NCBI RefSeq assembly: GCF_027942865.1
Contig: NC_134507.1
Location: 38,040,797-38,104,796 of the forward strand
Reading direction: 5' to 3'
Length of the DNA: 64,000 nt
Origin: Odontesthes bonariensis
Lineage: Eukaryota; Chordata; Actinopteri; Atheriniformes; Atherinopsidae
The notes under the pieces are model-generated. The model was not told the origin of the DNA. It did no database searches and worked only from the letters and a program-made list of their open reading frames with translations. The first letter of the stretch is position 1. Each line of letters opens with the position of its first letter. Of the stretch, positions 35,908 through 47,621 are shown one piece after another. The translations under genes were made by a program, and so were the position numbers.

Positions 35908-36211
35908 AAAACTCTGGCTTTTAGTCTGCGAAAAGAGAGTGAAAGTGAACTCCACTTTGAGATGGCTCTGGGATTGGGCCGACTGGGAGAATTGCTTGAA
36001 AAAAACCTCTACACCCAATGAGCGGTCAGAACAAAGCCTCAAGACCCCTAGTCTTTTGCACAGAGTAAAAGACAAAGCAGCCATTGAATAGGGCCCGATT
36101 GTTCCTACCTGGTCGGCCGAGGAGCCAGCGTCTCAACCAAGCAAAGCTCACCGTGGGGAAGGTGGCTATGCCAACTAGCCTGATGCACTGCTCCCGCAGT
36201 GTCAAATACTC

Positions 36212-36330
36212 GTACTCTGGTTTCTCTTCATAACGTACAAGTCTTTCGCCTTTTACTAAAGACTTCCGTGGAGAGCAACGTTAATGAGTTGTTTCTATTT
36301 TTGGAAGGCTTTACCTTTGCGGGTGAAGCC
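36212..36330 (+). ncRNA. rnu5: U5 snRNA, unit 22 (variant)
   Basis: Has the same GCAACGTTAATG change as unit 13 (position 36280). Confidence 0.94.
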
Positions 36331-36628
36331 CATTCTGTCTGTGCAAAGGAAATCTTCTTGCTGTGCCAAGTGACTTCTCGGAGTAGAGTCACCTTATTTC
36401 TTGAGACCGTGCCCATGTTCAAAGCTGGAGCGCTAAATTGTTGTTGTTTGAATGGTGCTCAGTGGAGCGGGCGGGAGTGCAAAGTTGTACCATCTGAAAC
36501 GGCTGAAGAGTGCTCACTGCAGCGGGTGGGCGGAGGTGCAAAGTGACGCTTTGTAGGCAAAAAAAGAGCACCGCCACAAGTGCGCATTGTGCCAGGAAGG
36601 ACTCTCGGACGTGAAACAGTGGAGGGTT

Positions 36629-36816
36629 ATCGCTTCTCGGCCTTTTGGCTAAGATCAAGTGTAGTATCTGTTCTTATCAGTTTAATATCTGATACGTCCT
36701 CTATATGAGGACTACATATTAAATGGATTTTTAGGCAAAGGGGTTGAAAAAGGGGCTTGCTCCGTTCACTCCACGCATCGACCCGGTACTGCAGTGCCGC
36801 CGGGAACGGTGCACTC
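36629..36816 (+). ncRNA. rnu2: U2 snRNA, unit 22
   Basis: Type A. Confidence 0.97.
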
Positions 36817-37183
36817 TTCCCAACTCTTGTGAAATAACAAAACCAGCGGTACATGGTGGTAGTTTCAGGGAGCCATTGTATTCTGACTTCTAAAATGGAA
36901 CTATAATCTTTAGAAAAGACGCAGTTTATGAGCACGTCGTGGGATTGAGCTTCCCTGGTTTCTCTGTATGACCATGAACACCAAACTACACACAGAGAAC
37001 AGAGGAGCTTGACAGACACACACTAAGTTATCTGAGAGTCCCATTTTCAGCTGCAGAGAACAATCACATCAGGGAAGTCGACGTGCAGGCTCAACATCAG
37101 CCTCTCAAGCCAACTCTCTGGTAAAATAGGGGCAACGTATGGTTCCAGCACCTATGTAACACATATTTGTCACAGGGACTGTG

Positions 37184-37302
37184 GCTTACGGCCACACCGC
37201 CCTGAACACGCCCGATCTCGTCCGAACTCGGAAGCCAAGCAGGGTCGGGCCTGGTTAGTACTTGGATGGGAGACTGCTTGGGAATACCAGGTGCTGTAAG
37301 CA
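37184..37302 (+). rRNA. rn5s: 5S rRNA, unit 22
   Basis: Type A; last full 5S before the gap. Confidence 0.94.
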
Positions 37303-37530
37303 TTTTTCTCTCTTCTCTCTTCTCTCTGCATGTCTTTTGTTGAAACATCTGTTGATCACCCTGTGATCCATCTTGCTGATCCTGGATCTGCTAAGGTGTC
37401 CCAGGTCATGGTTGCCTTTGATCCTCATACATTTAACTTTGTCCTGACAAAGGAGCAGTTCCAAAAAGTCAAACAGGGACTGCCTTTGCATTTGACGCAG
37501 TCAAACTGCATGCGCCTGGAGAAGCCAAAA

Positions 37531-37609
37531 GGCTTACAGCACCTGGTATTCCCAGGCGGTCTCCCCATCCAAGTACTAACCAGGCCCGACTCTGCTTAGC
37601 TTCTGAGAT
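37531..37609 (-). pseudogene. Inverted 5S fragment, unit 23
   Basis: Type A copy; last feature complete before the gap. Confidence 0.85.
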
Positions 37610-37913
37610 AAAACTCTGGCTTTTAGTCTGCGAAAAGAGAGTGAAAGTGAACTCCACTTTGAGATGGCTCTGGGATTGGGCCGACTGGGAGAATTGCTTG
37701 AAAAAAACCTCTACACCCAATGAGCGGTCAGAACAAAGCCTCAAGACCCCTAGTCTTTTGCACAGAGTAAAAGACAAAGCAGCCATTGAATAGGGCCCGA
37801 TTGTTCCTACCTGGTCGGCCGAGGAGCCAGCGTCTCAACCAAGCAAAGCTCACCGTGGGGAAGGTGGCTATGCCAACTAGCCTGATGCACTGCTCCCGCA
37901 GTGTCAAATACTC

Positions 37914-37974
37914 GTACTCTGGTTTCTCTTCATAACGTACAAGTCTTTCGCCTTTTACTAAAGACTTCCGTGGA
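37914..37974 (+). ncRNA. rnu5: U5 snRNA, unit 23 (cut by gap)
   Basis: The first 61 bases of U5, through loop I and TTCCGTGGA, then N. Truncated by the assembly, not by mutation. Confidence 0.9.
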
Positions 37975-38174
37975 NNNNNNNNNNNNNNNNNNNNNNNNNN
38001 NNNNNNNNNNNNNNNNNNNNNNNNNNNNNNNNNNNNNNNNNNNNNNNNNNNNNNNNNNNNNNNNNNNNNNNNNNNNNNNNNNNNNNNNNNNNNNNNNNNN
38101 NNNNNNNNNNNNNNNNNNNNNNNNNNNNNNNNNNNNNNNNNNNNNNNNNNNNNNNNNNNNNNNNNNNNNNNNNN
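37975..38174. other. Assembly gap (200 N)
   Basis: A run of exactly 200 N inside the array. U5 genes on either side are only 577 bp apart instead of about 1.7 kb, so 200 cannot be the true length: at least about 1.3 kb is missing, and whole units may be. The gap cuts the unit 23 U5 gene and most of the unit 24 inverted 5S fragment. Confidence 0.97.
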
Positions 38175-38186
38175 AGCTTCTGAGAT
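38175..38186 (-). pseudogene. Inverted 5S fragment, unit 24 (cut by gap)
   Basis: Only AGCTTCTGAGAT, the upstream end of the inverted fragment, is present after the N run. Confidence 0.6.
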
Positions 38187-38490
38187 AAAACTCTGGCTTT
38201 TAGTCTGCGAAAAGAGAGTGAAAGTGAACTCCACTTTGAGATGGCTCTGGGATTGGGCCGACTGGGAGAATTGCTTGAAAAAAACCTCTACACCCAATGA
38301 GCGGTCAGAACAAAGCCTCAAGACCCCTAGTCTTTTGCACAGAGTAAAAGACAAAGCAGCCACTGAATAGGGCCCGATTGTTCCTACCTGGTCGGCCGAG
38401 GAGCCAGCGTCTCAACCAAGCAAAGCTCACCGTGGGGAAGGTGGCTATGCCAACTAGCCTGATGCACTGCTCCCGCAGTGTCAAATACTC

Positions 38491-38609
38491 GTACTCTGGT
38501 TTCTCTTCATAACGTACAAGTCTTTCGCCTTTTACTAAAGACTTCCGTGGAGAGCAGCATTAATGAGTTGTTTCTATTTTTGGAAGGCTTTACCTTTGCG
38601 GGTGAAGCC
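38491..38609 (+). ncRNA. rnu5: U5 snRNA, unit 24 (type B)
   Basis: First type B copy: GCAGCATTAATG between the stem and the Sm site; loop I, Sm site and terminal hairpin as in type A. Confidence 0.94.
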
Positions 38610-38908
38610 CATTCTGTCTGTGCAAAGGAAATCTTCTTGCTGTGCCAAGTGACTTCTCGGAGTAGAGTCACCTTATTTCTTGAGACCGTGCCCATGTTCA
38701 AAGCCTGGAGCGCTAAATTGTTGTTGTTTGAATGGTGCTCAGTGGAGCGGGCGGGAGTGCAAAGTTGTACCATCTGAAACGGCTGAAGAGTGCTCACTGC
38801 AGCGGGTGGGCGGAGGTGCAAAGTGACGCTTTGTAGGCAAAAAAAGAGCACCGCCACAAGTGCGCATTGTGCCAGGAAGGGCTCTCGGACGTGAAAGAGT
38901 GGAGGGTT

Positions 38909-39096
38909 ATCGCTTCTCGGCCTTTTGGCTAAGATCAAGTGTAGTATCTGTTCTTATCAGTTTAATATCTGATACGTCCTCTATATGAGGACTACATATT
39001 AAATGGATTTTTAGGCACAGGGGTTGAAAAAGGGGCTTGCTCCGTTCACTCCACGCATCGACCCGGTACTGCAGTGCCGCCGGGAACGGTGCACTC
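38909..39096 (+). ncRNA. rnu2: U2 snRNA, unit 24 (type B)
   Basis: Differs from type A at one base after the Sm site (GGCACAGG). Its upstream region has one inserted C and two base changes near -45 and -15. Confidence 0.97.
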
Positions 39097-39463
39097 TTCC
39101 CAACTCTTGTGAAATAACAAAACCAGCGGTACATGGTGGTAGTTTCAGGGAGCCATTGTATTCTGACTTCTAAAATGGAACTATAATCTTTAGAAAAGAC
39201 GCAGTTTATGAGCACGTCGTGGGATTGAGCTTCCCTGGTTTCTCTGTATGACCATGAACACCAAACTACACACAGAGAACAGAGGAGCTTGACAGACACA
39301 CACTAAGTTATCTGAGAGTCCCATTTTCAGCTGCAGAGAACAATCACATCAGGGAAGTCGACGTGCAGGCTCAACATCAGCCTCTCAAGCCAACTCTCTG
39401 GTAAAATAGGGGCAACGTATGGTTCCAGCACCTATGTAACACATATTTGTCACGGGGACTGTG

Positions 39464-39582
39464 GCTTACGGCCACACCGCCCTGAACACGCCCGATCTCG
39501 TCCGAACTCGGAAGCCAAGCAGGGTCGGGCCTGGTTAGTACTTGGATGGGAGACCGCTTGGGAATACCAGGTGCTGTAAGCA
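39464..39582 (+). rRNA. rn5s: 5S rRNA, unit 24 (type B)
   Basis: Type B 5S: GAGACCGCTTGGG in the C-box region, one base nearer the usual vertebrate sequence than type A. T5 run present. Confidence 0.94.
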
Positions 39583-39813
39583 TTTTTCTCTCTTGTCTTC
39601 TCTTCTCTCTGCATGTCTTTTGTTGAAACATCTGTTGATCACCCTGTGATCCATCTTGCTGATCCTGGATCTGCTAAGGTGTCCCAGGTCATGGTTGCCT
39701 TTGATCCTCATACATTTAACTTTGTCCTGACAAAGGAGCAGTTCCAAAAAGTCAAACAGGGACTGCCTTTGCATTTGACGCAGTCAAACTGCATGCGCCT
39801 GGAGAAGCCAAAA

Positions 39814-39891
39814 GGCTTACAGCACCTGGTATTGCCAGGCGGTCTCCCATCCAAGTACTAACCAGGCCCGACTCTGCTTAGCTTCTGAGAT
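39814..39891 (-). pseudogene. Inverted 5S fragment, unit 25 (type B)
   Basis: Type B inverted fragment lacks the extra base seen in type A, so its C-box region GGATGGGAGACCGCCTGG is intact. This copy and unit 29 read ATTGCCAGG where the others read ATTCCCAGG. Confidence 0.86.
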
Positions 39892-40195
39892 AAAACTCTG
39901 GCTTTTAGTCTGCGAAAAGAGAGTGAAAGTGAACTCCACTTTGAGATGGCTCTGGGATTGGGCCGACTGGGAGAATTGCTTGAAAAAAACCTCTACACCC
40001 AATGAGCGGTCAGAACAAAGCCTCAAGACCCCTAGTCTTTTGCACAGAGTAAAAGACAAAGCAGCCACTGAATAGGGCCCGATTGTTCCTACCTGGTCGG
40101 CCGAGGAGCCAGCGTCTCAACCAAGCAAAGCTCACCGTGGGGAAGGTGGCTATGCCAACTAGCCTGATGCACTGCTCCCGCAGTGTCAAATACTC

Positions 40196-40314
40196 GTACT
40201 CTGGTTTCTCTTCATAACGTACAAGTCTTTCGCCTTTTACTAAAGACTTCCGTGGAGAGCAGCATTAATGAGTTGTTTCTATTTTTGGAAGGCTTTACCT
40301 TTGCGGGTGAAGCC
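40196..40314 (+). ncRNA. rnu5: U5 snRNA, unit 25
   Basis: Type B. Confidence 0.94.
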
Positions 40315-40613
40315 CATTCTGTCTGTGCAAAGGAAATCTTCTTGCTGTGCCAAGTGACTTCTCGGAGTAGAGTCACCTTATTTCTTGAGACCGTGCCCAT
40401 GTTCAAAGCCTGGAGCGCTAAATTGTTGTTGTTTGAATGGTGCTCAGTGGAGCGGGCGGGAGTGCAAAGTTGTACCATCTGAAACGGCTGAAGAGTGCTC
40501 ACTGCAGCGGGTGGGCGGAGGTGCAAAGTGACGCTTTGTAGGCAAAAAAAGAGCACCGCCACAAGTGCGCATTGTGCCAGGAAGGGCTCTCGGACGTGAA
40601 AGAGTGGAGGGTT

Positions 40614-40801
40614 ATCGCTTCTCGGCCTTTTGGCTAAGATCAAGTGTAGTATCTGTTCTTATCAGTTTAATATCTGATACGTCCTCTATATGAGGACTAC
40701 ATATTAAATGGATTTTTAGGCACAGGGGTTGAAAAAGGGGCTTGCTCCGTTCACTCCACGCATCGACCCGGTACTGCAGTGCCGCCGGGAACGGTGCACT
40801 C
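40614..40801 (+). ncRNA. rnu2: U2 snRNA, unit 25
   Basis: Type B. The spacer after it has GGAACTAAAATC (TATAATC in units 24, 27 and 29). Confidence 0.97.
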
Positions 40802-41168
40802 TTCCCAACTCTTGTGAAATAACAAAACCAGCGGTACATGGTGGTAGTTTCAGGGAGCCATTGTATTCTGACTTCTAAAATGGAACTAAAATCTTTAGAA
40901 AAGACGCAGTTTATGAGCACGTCGTGGGATTGAGCTTCCCTGGTTTCTCTGTATGACCATGAACACCAAACTACACACAGAGAACAGAGGAGCTTGACAG
41001 ACACACACTAAGTTATCTGAGAGTCCCATTTTCAGCTGCAGAGAACAATCACATCAGGGAAGTCGACGTGCAGGCTCAACATCAGCCTCTCAAGCCAACT
41101 CTCTGGTAAAATAGGGGCAACGTATGGTTCCAGCACCTATGTAACACATATTTGTCACGGGGACTGTG

Positions 41169-41287
41169 GCTTACGGCCACACCGCCCTGAACACGCCCGA
41201 TCTCGTCCGAACTCGGAAGCCAAGCAGGGTCGGGCCTGGTTAGTACTTGGATGGGAGACCGCTTGGGAATACCAGGTGCTGTAAGCA
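41169..41287 (+). rRNA. rn5s: 5S rRNA, unit 25
   Basis: Type B. Confidence 0.94.
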
Positions 41288-41518
41288 TTTTTCTCTCTTG
41301 TCTTCTCTTCTCTCTGCATGTCTTTTGTTGAAACATCTGTTGATCACCCTGTGATCCATCTTGCTGATCCTGGATCTGCTAAGGTGTCCCAGGTCATGGT
41401 TGCCTTTGATCCTCATACATTTAACTTTGTCCTGACAAAGGAGCAGTTCCAAAAAGTCAAACAGGGACTGCCTTTGCATTTGACGCAGTCAAACTGCATG
41501 CGCCTGGAGAAGCCAAAA

Positions 41519-41596
41519 GGCTTACAGCACCTGGTATTCCCAGGCGGTCTCCCATCCAAGTACTAACCAGGCCCGACTCTGCTTAGCTTCTGAGAT
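41519..41596 (-). pseudogene. Inverted 5S fragment, unit 26
   Basis: Type B, C-box region intact. Confidence 0.85.
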
Positions 41597-41900
41597 AAAA
41601 CTCTGGCTTTTAGTCTGCGAAAAGAGAGTGAAAGTGAACTCCACTTTGAGATGGCTCTGGGATTGGGCCGACTGGGAGAATTGCTTGAAAAAAACCTCTA
41701 CACCCAATGAGCGGTCAGAACAAAGCCTCAAGACCCCTAGTCTTTTGCACAGAGTAAAAGACAAAGCAGCCACTGAATAGGGCCCGATTGTTCCTACCTG
41801 GTCGGCCGAGGAGCCAGCGTCTCAACCAAGCAAAGCTCACCGTGGGGAAGGTGGCTATGCCAACTAGCCTGATGCACTGCTCCCGCAGTGTCAAATACTC

Positions 41901-42019
41901 GTACTCTGGTTTCTCTTCATAACGTACAAGTCTTTCGCCTTTTACTAAAGACTTCCGTGGAGAGCAGCATTAATGAGTTGTTTCTATTTTTGGAAGGCTT
42001 TACCTTTGCGGGTGAAGCC
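41901..42019 (+). ncRNA. rnu5: U5 snRNA, unit 26
   Basis: Type B. Confidence 0.94.
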
Positions 42020-42318
42020 CATTCTGTCTGTGCAAAGGAAATCTTCTTGCTGTGCCAAGTGACTTCTCGGAGTAGAGTCACCTTATTTCTTGAGACCGTG
42101 CCCATGTTCAAAGCCTGGAGCGCTAAATTGTTGTTGTTTGAATGGTGCTCAGTGGAGCGGGCGGGAGTGCAAAGTTGTACCATCTGAAACGGCTGAAGAG
42201 TGCTCACTGCAGCGGGTGGGCGGAGGTGCAAAGTGACGCTTTGTAGGCAAAAAAAGAGCACCGCCACAAGTGCGCATTGTGCCAGGAAGGGCTCTCGGAC
42301 GTGAAAGAGTGGAGGGTT

Positions 42319-42506
42319 ATCGCTTCTCGGCCTTTTGGCTAAGATCAAGTGTAGTATCTGTTCTTATCAGTTTAATATCTGATACGTCCTCTATATGAGG
42401 ACTACATATTAAATGGATTTTTAGGCACAGGGGTTGAAAAAGGGGCTTGCTCCGTTCACTCCACGCATCGACCCGGTACTGCAGTGCCGCCGGGAACGGT
42501 GCACTC
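42319..42506 (+). ncRNA. rnu2: U2 snRNA, unit 26
   Basis: Type B; spacer after it has the AAAATC variant. Confidence 0.97.
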
Positions 42507-42873
42507 TTCCCAACTCTTGTGAAATAACAAAACCAGCGGTACATGGTGGTAGTTTCAGGGAGCCATTGTATTCTGACTTCTAAAATGGAACTAAAATCTT
42601 TAGAAAAGACGCAGTTTATGAGCACGTCGTGGGATTGAGCTTCCCTGGTTTCTCTGTATGACCATGAACACCAAACTACACACAGAGAACAGAGGAGCTT
42701 GACAGACACACACTAAGTTATCTGAGAGTCCCATTTTCAGCTGCAGAGAACAATCACATCAGGGAAGTCGACGTGCAGGCTCAACATCAGCCTCTCAAGC
42801 CAACTCTCTGGTAAAATAGGGGCAACGTATGGTTCCAGCACCTATGTAACACATATTTGTCACGGGGACTGTG

Positions 42874-42992
42874 GCTTACGGCCACACCGCCCTGAACACG
42901 CCCGATCTCGTCCGAACTCGGAAGCCAAGCAGGGTCGGGCCTGGTTAGTACTTGGATGGGAGACCGCTTGGGAATACCAGGTGCTGTAAGCA
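42874..42992 (+). rRNA. rn5s: 5S rRNA, unit 26
   Basis: Type B. Confidence 0.94.
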
Positions 42993-43223
42993 TTTTTCTC
43001 TCTTGTCTTCTCTTCTCTCTGCATGTCTTTTGTTGAAACATCTGTTGATCACCCTGTGATCCATCTTGCTGATCCTGGATCTGCTAAGGTGTCCCAGGTC
43101 ATGGTTGCCTTTGATCCTCATACATTTAACTTTGTCCTGACAAAGGAGCAGTTCCAAAAAGTCAAACAGGGACTGCCTTTGCATTTGACGCAGTCAAACT
43201 GCATGCGCCTGGAGAAGCCAAAA

Positions 43224-43301
43224 GGCTTACAGCACCTGGTATTCCCAGGCGGTCTCCCATCCAAGTACTAACCAGGCCCGACTCTGCTTAGCTTCTGAGA
43301 T
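43224..43301 (-). pseudogene. Inverted 5S fragment, unit 27
   Basis: Type B. Confidence 0.85.
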
Positions 43302-43605
43302 AAAACTCTGGCTTTTAGTCTGCGAAAAGAGAGTGAAAGTGAACTCCACTTTGAGATGGCTCTGGGATTGGGCCGACTGGGAGAATTGCTTGAAAAAAAC
43401 CTCTACACCCAATGAGCGGTCAGAACAAAGCCTCAAGACCCCTAGTCTTTTGCACAGAGTAAAAGACAAAGCAGCCACTGAATAGGGCCCGATTGTTCCT
43501 ACCTGGTCGGCCGAGGAGCCAGCGTCTCAACCAAGCAAAGCTCACCGTGGGGAAGGTGGCTATGCCAACTAGCCTGATGCACTGCTCCCGCAGTGTCAAA
43601 TACTC

Positions 43606-43724
43606 GTACTCTGGTTTCTCTTCATAACGTACAAGTCTTTCGCCTTTTACTAAAGACTTCCGTGGAGAGCAGCATTAATGAGTTGTTTCTATTTTTGGAA
43701 GGCTTTACCTTTGCGGGTGAAGCC
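43606..43724 (+). ncRNA. rnu5: U5 snRNA, unit 27
   Basis: Type B. Confidence 0.94.
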
Positions 43725-44023
43725 CATTCTGTCTGTGCAAAGGAAATCTTCTTGCTGTGCCAAGTGACTTCTCGGAGTAGAGTCACCTTATTTCTTGAGA
43801 CCGTGCCCATGTTCAAAGCCTGGAGCGCTAAATTGTTGTTGTTTGAATGGTGCTCAGTGGAGCGGGCGGGAGTGCAAAGTTGTACCATCTGAAACGGCTG
43901 AAGAGTGCTCACTGCAGCGGGTGGGCGGAGGTGCAAAGTGACGCTTTGTAGGCAAAAAAAGAGCACCGCCACAAGTGCGCATTGTGCCAGGAAGGGCTCT
44001 CGGACGTGAAAGAGTGGAGGGTT

Positions 44024-44211
44024 ATCGCTTCTCGGCCTTTTGGCTAAGATCAAGTGTAGTATCTGTTCTTATCAGTTTAATATCTGATACGTCCTCTATA
44101 TGAGGACTACATATTAAATGGATTTTTAGGCACAGGGGTTGAAAAAGGGGCTTGCTCCGTTCACTCCACGCATCGACCCGGTACTGCAGTGCCGCCGGGA
44201 ACGGTGCACTC
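44024..44211 (+). ncRNA. rnu2: U2 snRNA, unit 27
   Basis: Type B. Confidence 0.97.
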
Positions 44212-44578
44212 TTCCCAACTCTTGTGAAATAACAAAACCAGCGGTACATGGTGGTAGTTTCAGGGAGCCATTGTATTCTGACTTCTAAAATGGAACTATA
44301 ATCTTTAGAAAAGACGCAGTTTATGAGCACGTCGTGGGATTGAGCTTCCCTGGTTTCTCTGTATGACCATGAACACCAAACTACACACAGAGAACAGAGG
44401 AGCTTGACAGACACACACTAAGTTATCTGAGAGTCCCATTTTCAGCTGCAGAGAACAATCACATCAGGGAAGTCGACGTGCAGGCTCAACATCAGCCTCT
44501 CAAGCCAACTCTCTGGTAAAATAGGGGCAACGTATGGTTCCAGCACCTATGTAACACATATTTGTCACGGGGACTGTG

Positions 44579-44697
44579 GCTTACGGCCACACCGCCCTGA
44601 ACACGCCCGATCTCGTCCGAACTCGGAAGCCAAGCAGGGTCGGGCCTGGTTAGTACTTGGATGGGAGACCGCTTGGGAATACCAGGTGCTGTAAGCA
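44579..44697 (+). rRNA. rn5s: 5S rRNA, unit 27
   Basis: Type B. Confidence 0.94.
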
Positions 44698-44928
44698 TTT
44701 TTCTCTCTTGTCTTCTCTTCTCTCTGCATGTCTTTTGTTGAAACATCTGTTGATCACCCTGTGATCCATCTTGCTGATCCTGGATCTGCTAAGGTGTCCC
44801 AGGTCATGGTTGCCTTTGATCCTCATACATTTAACTTTGTCCTGACAAAGGAGCAGTTCCAAAAAGTCAAACAGGGACTGCCTTTGCATTTGACGCAGTC
44901 AAACTGCATGCGCCTGGAGAAGCCAAAA

Positions 44929-45006
44929 GGCTTACAGCACCTGGTATTCCCAGGCGGTCTCCCATCCAAGTACTAACCAGGCCCGACTCTGCTTAGCTTC
45001 TGAGAT
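44929..45006 (-). pseudogene. Inverted 5S fragment, unit 28
   Basis: Type B. Confidence 0.85.
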
Positions 45007-45310
45007 AAAACTCTGGCTTTTAGTCTGCGAAAAGAGAGTGAAAGTGAACTCCACTTTGAGATGGCTCTGGGATTGGGCCGACTGGGAGAATTGCTTGAAA
45101 AAAACCTCTACACCCAATGAGCGGTCAGAACAAAGCCTCAAGACCCCTAGTCTTTTGCACAGAGTAAAAGACAAAGCAGCCACTGAATAGGGCCCGATTG
45201 TTCCTACCTGGTCGGCCGAGGAGCCAGCGTCTCAACCAAGCAAAGCTCACCGTGGGGAAGGTGGCTATGCCAACTAGCCTGATGCACTGCTCCCGCAGTG
45301 TCAAATACTC

Positions 45311-45429
45311 GTACTCTGGTTTCTCTTCATAACGTACAAGTCTTTCGCCTTTTACTAAAGACTTCCGTGGAGAGCAGCATTAATGAGTTGTTTCTATTTT
45401 TGGAAGGCTTTACCTTTGCGGGTGAAGCC
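45311..45429 (+). ncRNA. rnu5: U5 snRNA, unit 28
   Basis: Type B. Confidence 0.94.
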
Positions 45430-45728
45430 CATTCTGTCTGTGCAAAGGAAATCTTCTTGCTGTGCCAAGTGACTTCTCGGAGTAGAGTCACCTTATTTCT
45501 TGAGACCGTGCCCATGTTCAAAGCCTGGAGCGCTAAATTGTTGTTGTTTGAATGGTGCTCAGTGGAGCGGGCGGGAGTGCAAAGTTGTACCATCTGAAAC
45601 GGCTGAAGAGTGCTCACTGCAGCGGGTGGGCGGAGGTGCAAAGTGACGCTTTGTAGGCAAAAAAAGAGCACCGCCACAAGTGCGCATTGTGCCAGGAAGG
45701 GCTCTCGGACGTGAAAGAGTGGAGGGTT

Positions 45729-45916
45729 ATCGCTTCTCGGCCTTTTGGCTAAGATCAAGTGTAGTATCTGTTCTTATCAGTTTAATATCTGATACGTCCT
45801 CTATATGAGGACTACATATTAAATGGATTTTTAGGCACAGGGGTTGAAAAAGGGGCTTGCTCCGTTCACTCCACGCATCGACCCGGTACTGCAGTGCCGC
45901 CGGGAACGGTGCACTC
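45729..45916 (+). ncRNA. rnu2: U2 snRNA, unit 28
   Basis: Type B; spacer after it has the AAAATC variant. Confidence 0.97.
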
Positions 45917-46283
45917 TTCCCAACTCTTGTGAAATAACAAAACCAGCGGTACATGGTGGTAGTTTCAGGGAGCCATTGTATTCTGACTTCTAAAATGGAA
46001 CTAAAATCTTTAGAAAAGACGCAGTTTATGAGCACGTCGTGGGATTGAGCTTCCCTGGTTTCTCTGTATGACCATGAACACCAAACTACACACAGAGAAC
46101 AGAGGAGCTTGACAGACACACACTAAGTTATCTGAGAGTCCCATTTTCAGCTGCAGAGAACAATCACATCAGGGAAGTCGACGTGCAGGCTCAACATCAG
46201 CCTCTCAAGCCAACTCTCTGGTAAAATAGGGGCAACGTATGGTTCCAGCACCTATGTAACACATATTTGTCACGGGGACTGTG

Positions 46284-46402
46284 GCTTACGGCCACACCGC
46301 CCTGAACACGCCCGATCTCGTCCGAACTCGGAAGCCAAGCAGGGTCGGGCCTGGTTAGTACTTGGATGGGAGACCGCTTGGGAATACCAGGTGCTGTAAG
46401 CA
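46284..46402 (+). rRNA. rn5s: 5S rRNA, unit 28
   Basis: Type B. Confidence 0.94.
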
Positions 46403-46633
46403 TTTTTCTCTCTTGTCTTCTCTTCTCTCTGCATGTCTTTTGTTGAAACATCTGTTGATCACCCTGTGATCCATCTTGCTGATCCTGGATCTGCTAAGGT
46501 GTCCCAGGTCATGGTTGCCTTTGATCCTCATACATTTAACTTTGTCCTGACAAAGGAGCAGTTCCAAAAAGTCAAACAGGGACTGCCTTTGCATTTGACG
46601 CAGTCAAACTGCATGCGCCTGGAGAAGCCAAAA

Positions 46634-46711
46634 GGCTTACAGCACCTGGTATTGCCAGGCGGTCTCCCATCCAAGTACTAACCAGGCCCGACTCTGCTTA
46701 GCTTCTGAGAT
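46634..46711 (-). pseudogene. Inverted 5S fragment, unit 29
   Basis: Type B with the ATTGCCAGG variant of unit 25. Confidence 0.85.
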
Positions 46712-47015
46712 AAAACTCTGGCTTTTAGTCTGCGAAAAGAGAGTGAAAGTGAACTCCACTTTGAGATGGCTCTGGGATTGGGCCGACTGGGAGAATTGCT
46801 TGAAAAAAACCTCTACACCCAATGAGCGGTCAGAACAAAGCCTCAAGACCCCTAGTCTTTTGCACAGAGTAAAAGACAAAGCAGCCACTGAATAGGGCCC
46901 GATTGTTCCTACCTGGTCGGCCGAGGAGCCAGCGTCTCAACCAAGCAAAGCTCACCGTGGGGAAGGTGGCTATGCCAACTAGCCTGATGCACTGCTCCCG
47001 CAGTGTCAAATACTC

Positions 47016-47134
47016 GTACTCTGGTTTCTCTTCATAACGTACAAGTCTTTCGCCTTTTACTAAAGACTTCCGTGGAGAGCAGCATTAATGAGTTGTTTCT
47101 ATTTTTGGAAGGCTTTACCTTTGCGGGTGAAGCC
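47016..47134 (+). ncRNA. rnu5: U5 snRNA, unit 29
   Basis: Type B. Confidence 0.94.
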
Positions 47135-47433
47135 CATTCTGTCTGTGCAAAGGAAATCTTCTTGCTGTGCCAAGTGACTTCTCGGAGTAGAGTCACCTTA
47201 TTTCTTGAGACCGTGCCCATGTTCAAAGCCTGGAGCGCTAAATTGTTGTTGTTTGAATGGTGCTCAGTGGAGCGGGCGGGAGTGCAAAGTTGTACCATCT
47301 GAAACGGCTGAAGAGTGCTCACTGCAGCGGGTGGGCGGAGGTGCAAAGTGACGCTTTGTAGGCAAAAAAAGAGCACCGCCACAAGTGCGCATTGTGCCAG
47401 GAAGGGCTCTCGGACGTGAAAGAGTGGAGGGTT

Positions 47434-47621
47434 ATCGCTTCTCGGCCTTTTGGCTAAGATCAAGTGTAGTATCTGTTCTTATCAGTTTAATATCTGATAC
47501 GTCCTCTATATGAGGACTACATATTAAATGGATTTTTAGGCACAGGGGTTGAAAAAGGGGCTTGCTCCGTTCACTCCACGCATCGACCCGGTACTGCAGT
47601 GCCGCCGGGAACGGTGCACTC
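47434..47621 (+). ncRNA. rnu2: U2 snRNA, unit 29
   Basis: Type B. Confidence 0.97.

Larger units (their letters stand above)
1..37974 (+). repeat. Type A sub-array (units 1-22 plus start of unit 23)
   Basis: Type A units share: GCAACATTAATG in U5, GGCAAAGG after the U2 Sm site (unit 4 has GGCACAGG), CACAGGGACT before 5S, GAGACTGCTTGGG in 5S, and one extra C in the inverted 5S fragment (TCTCCCCATCC). Order of 5S-spacer lengths from unit 1: L S S L S S S L L L S L L L L L L L L M L L (L 1702, S 1695, M 1698). Confidence 0.92.

Noticed and set aside
37728-38363. Long minus-strand frame across the gap
   Set aside because: It only stays open because N bases contain no stops.
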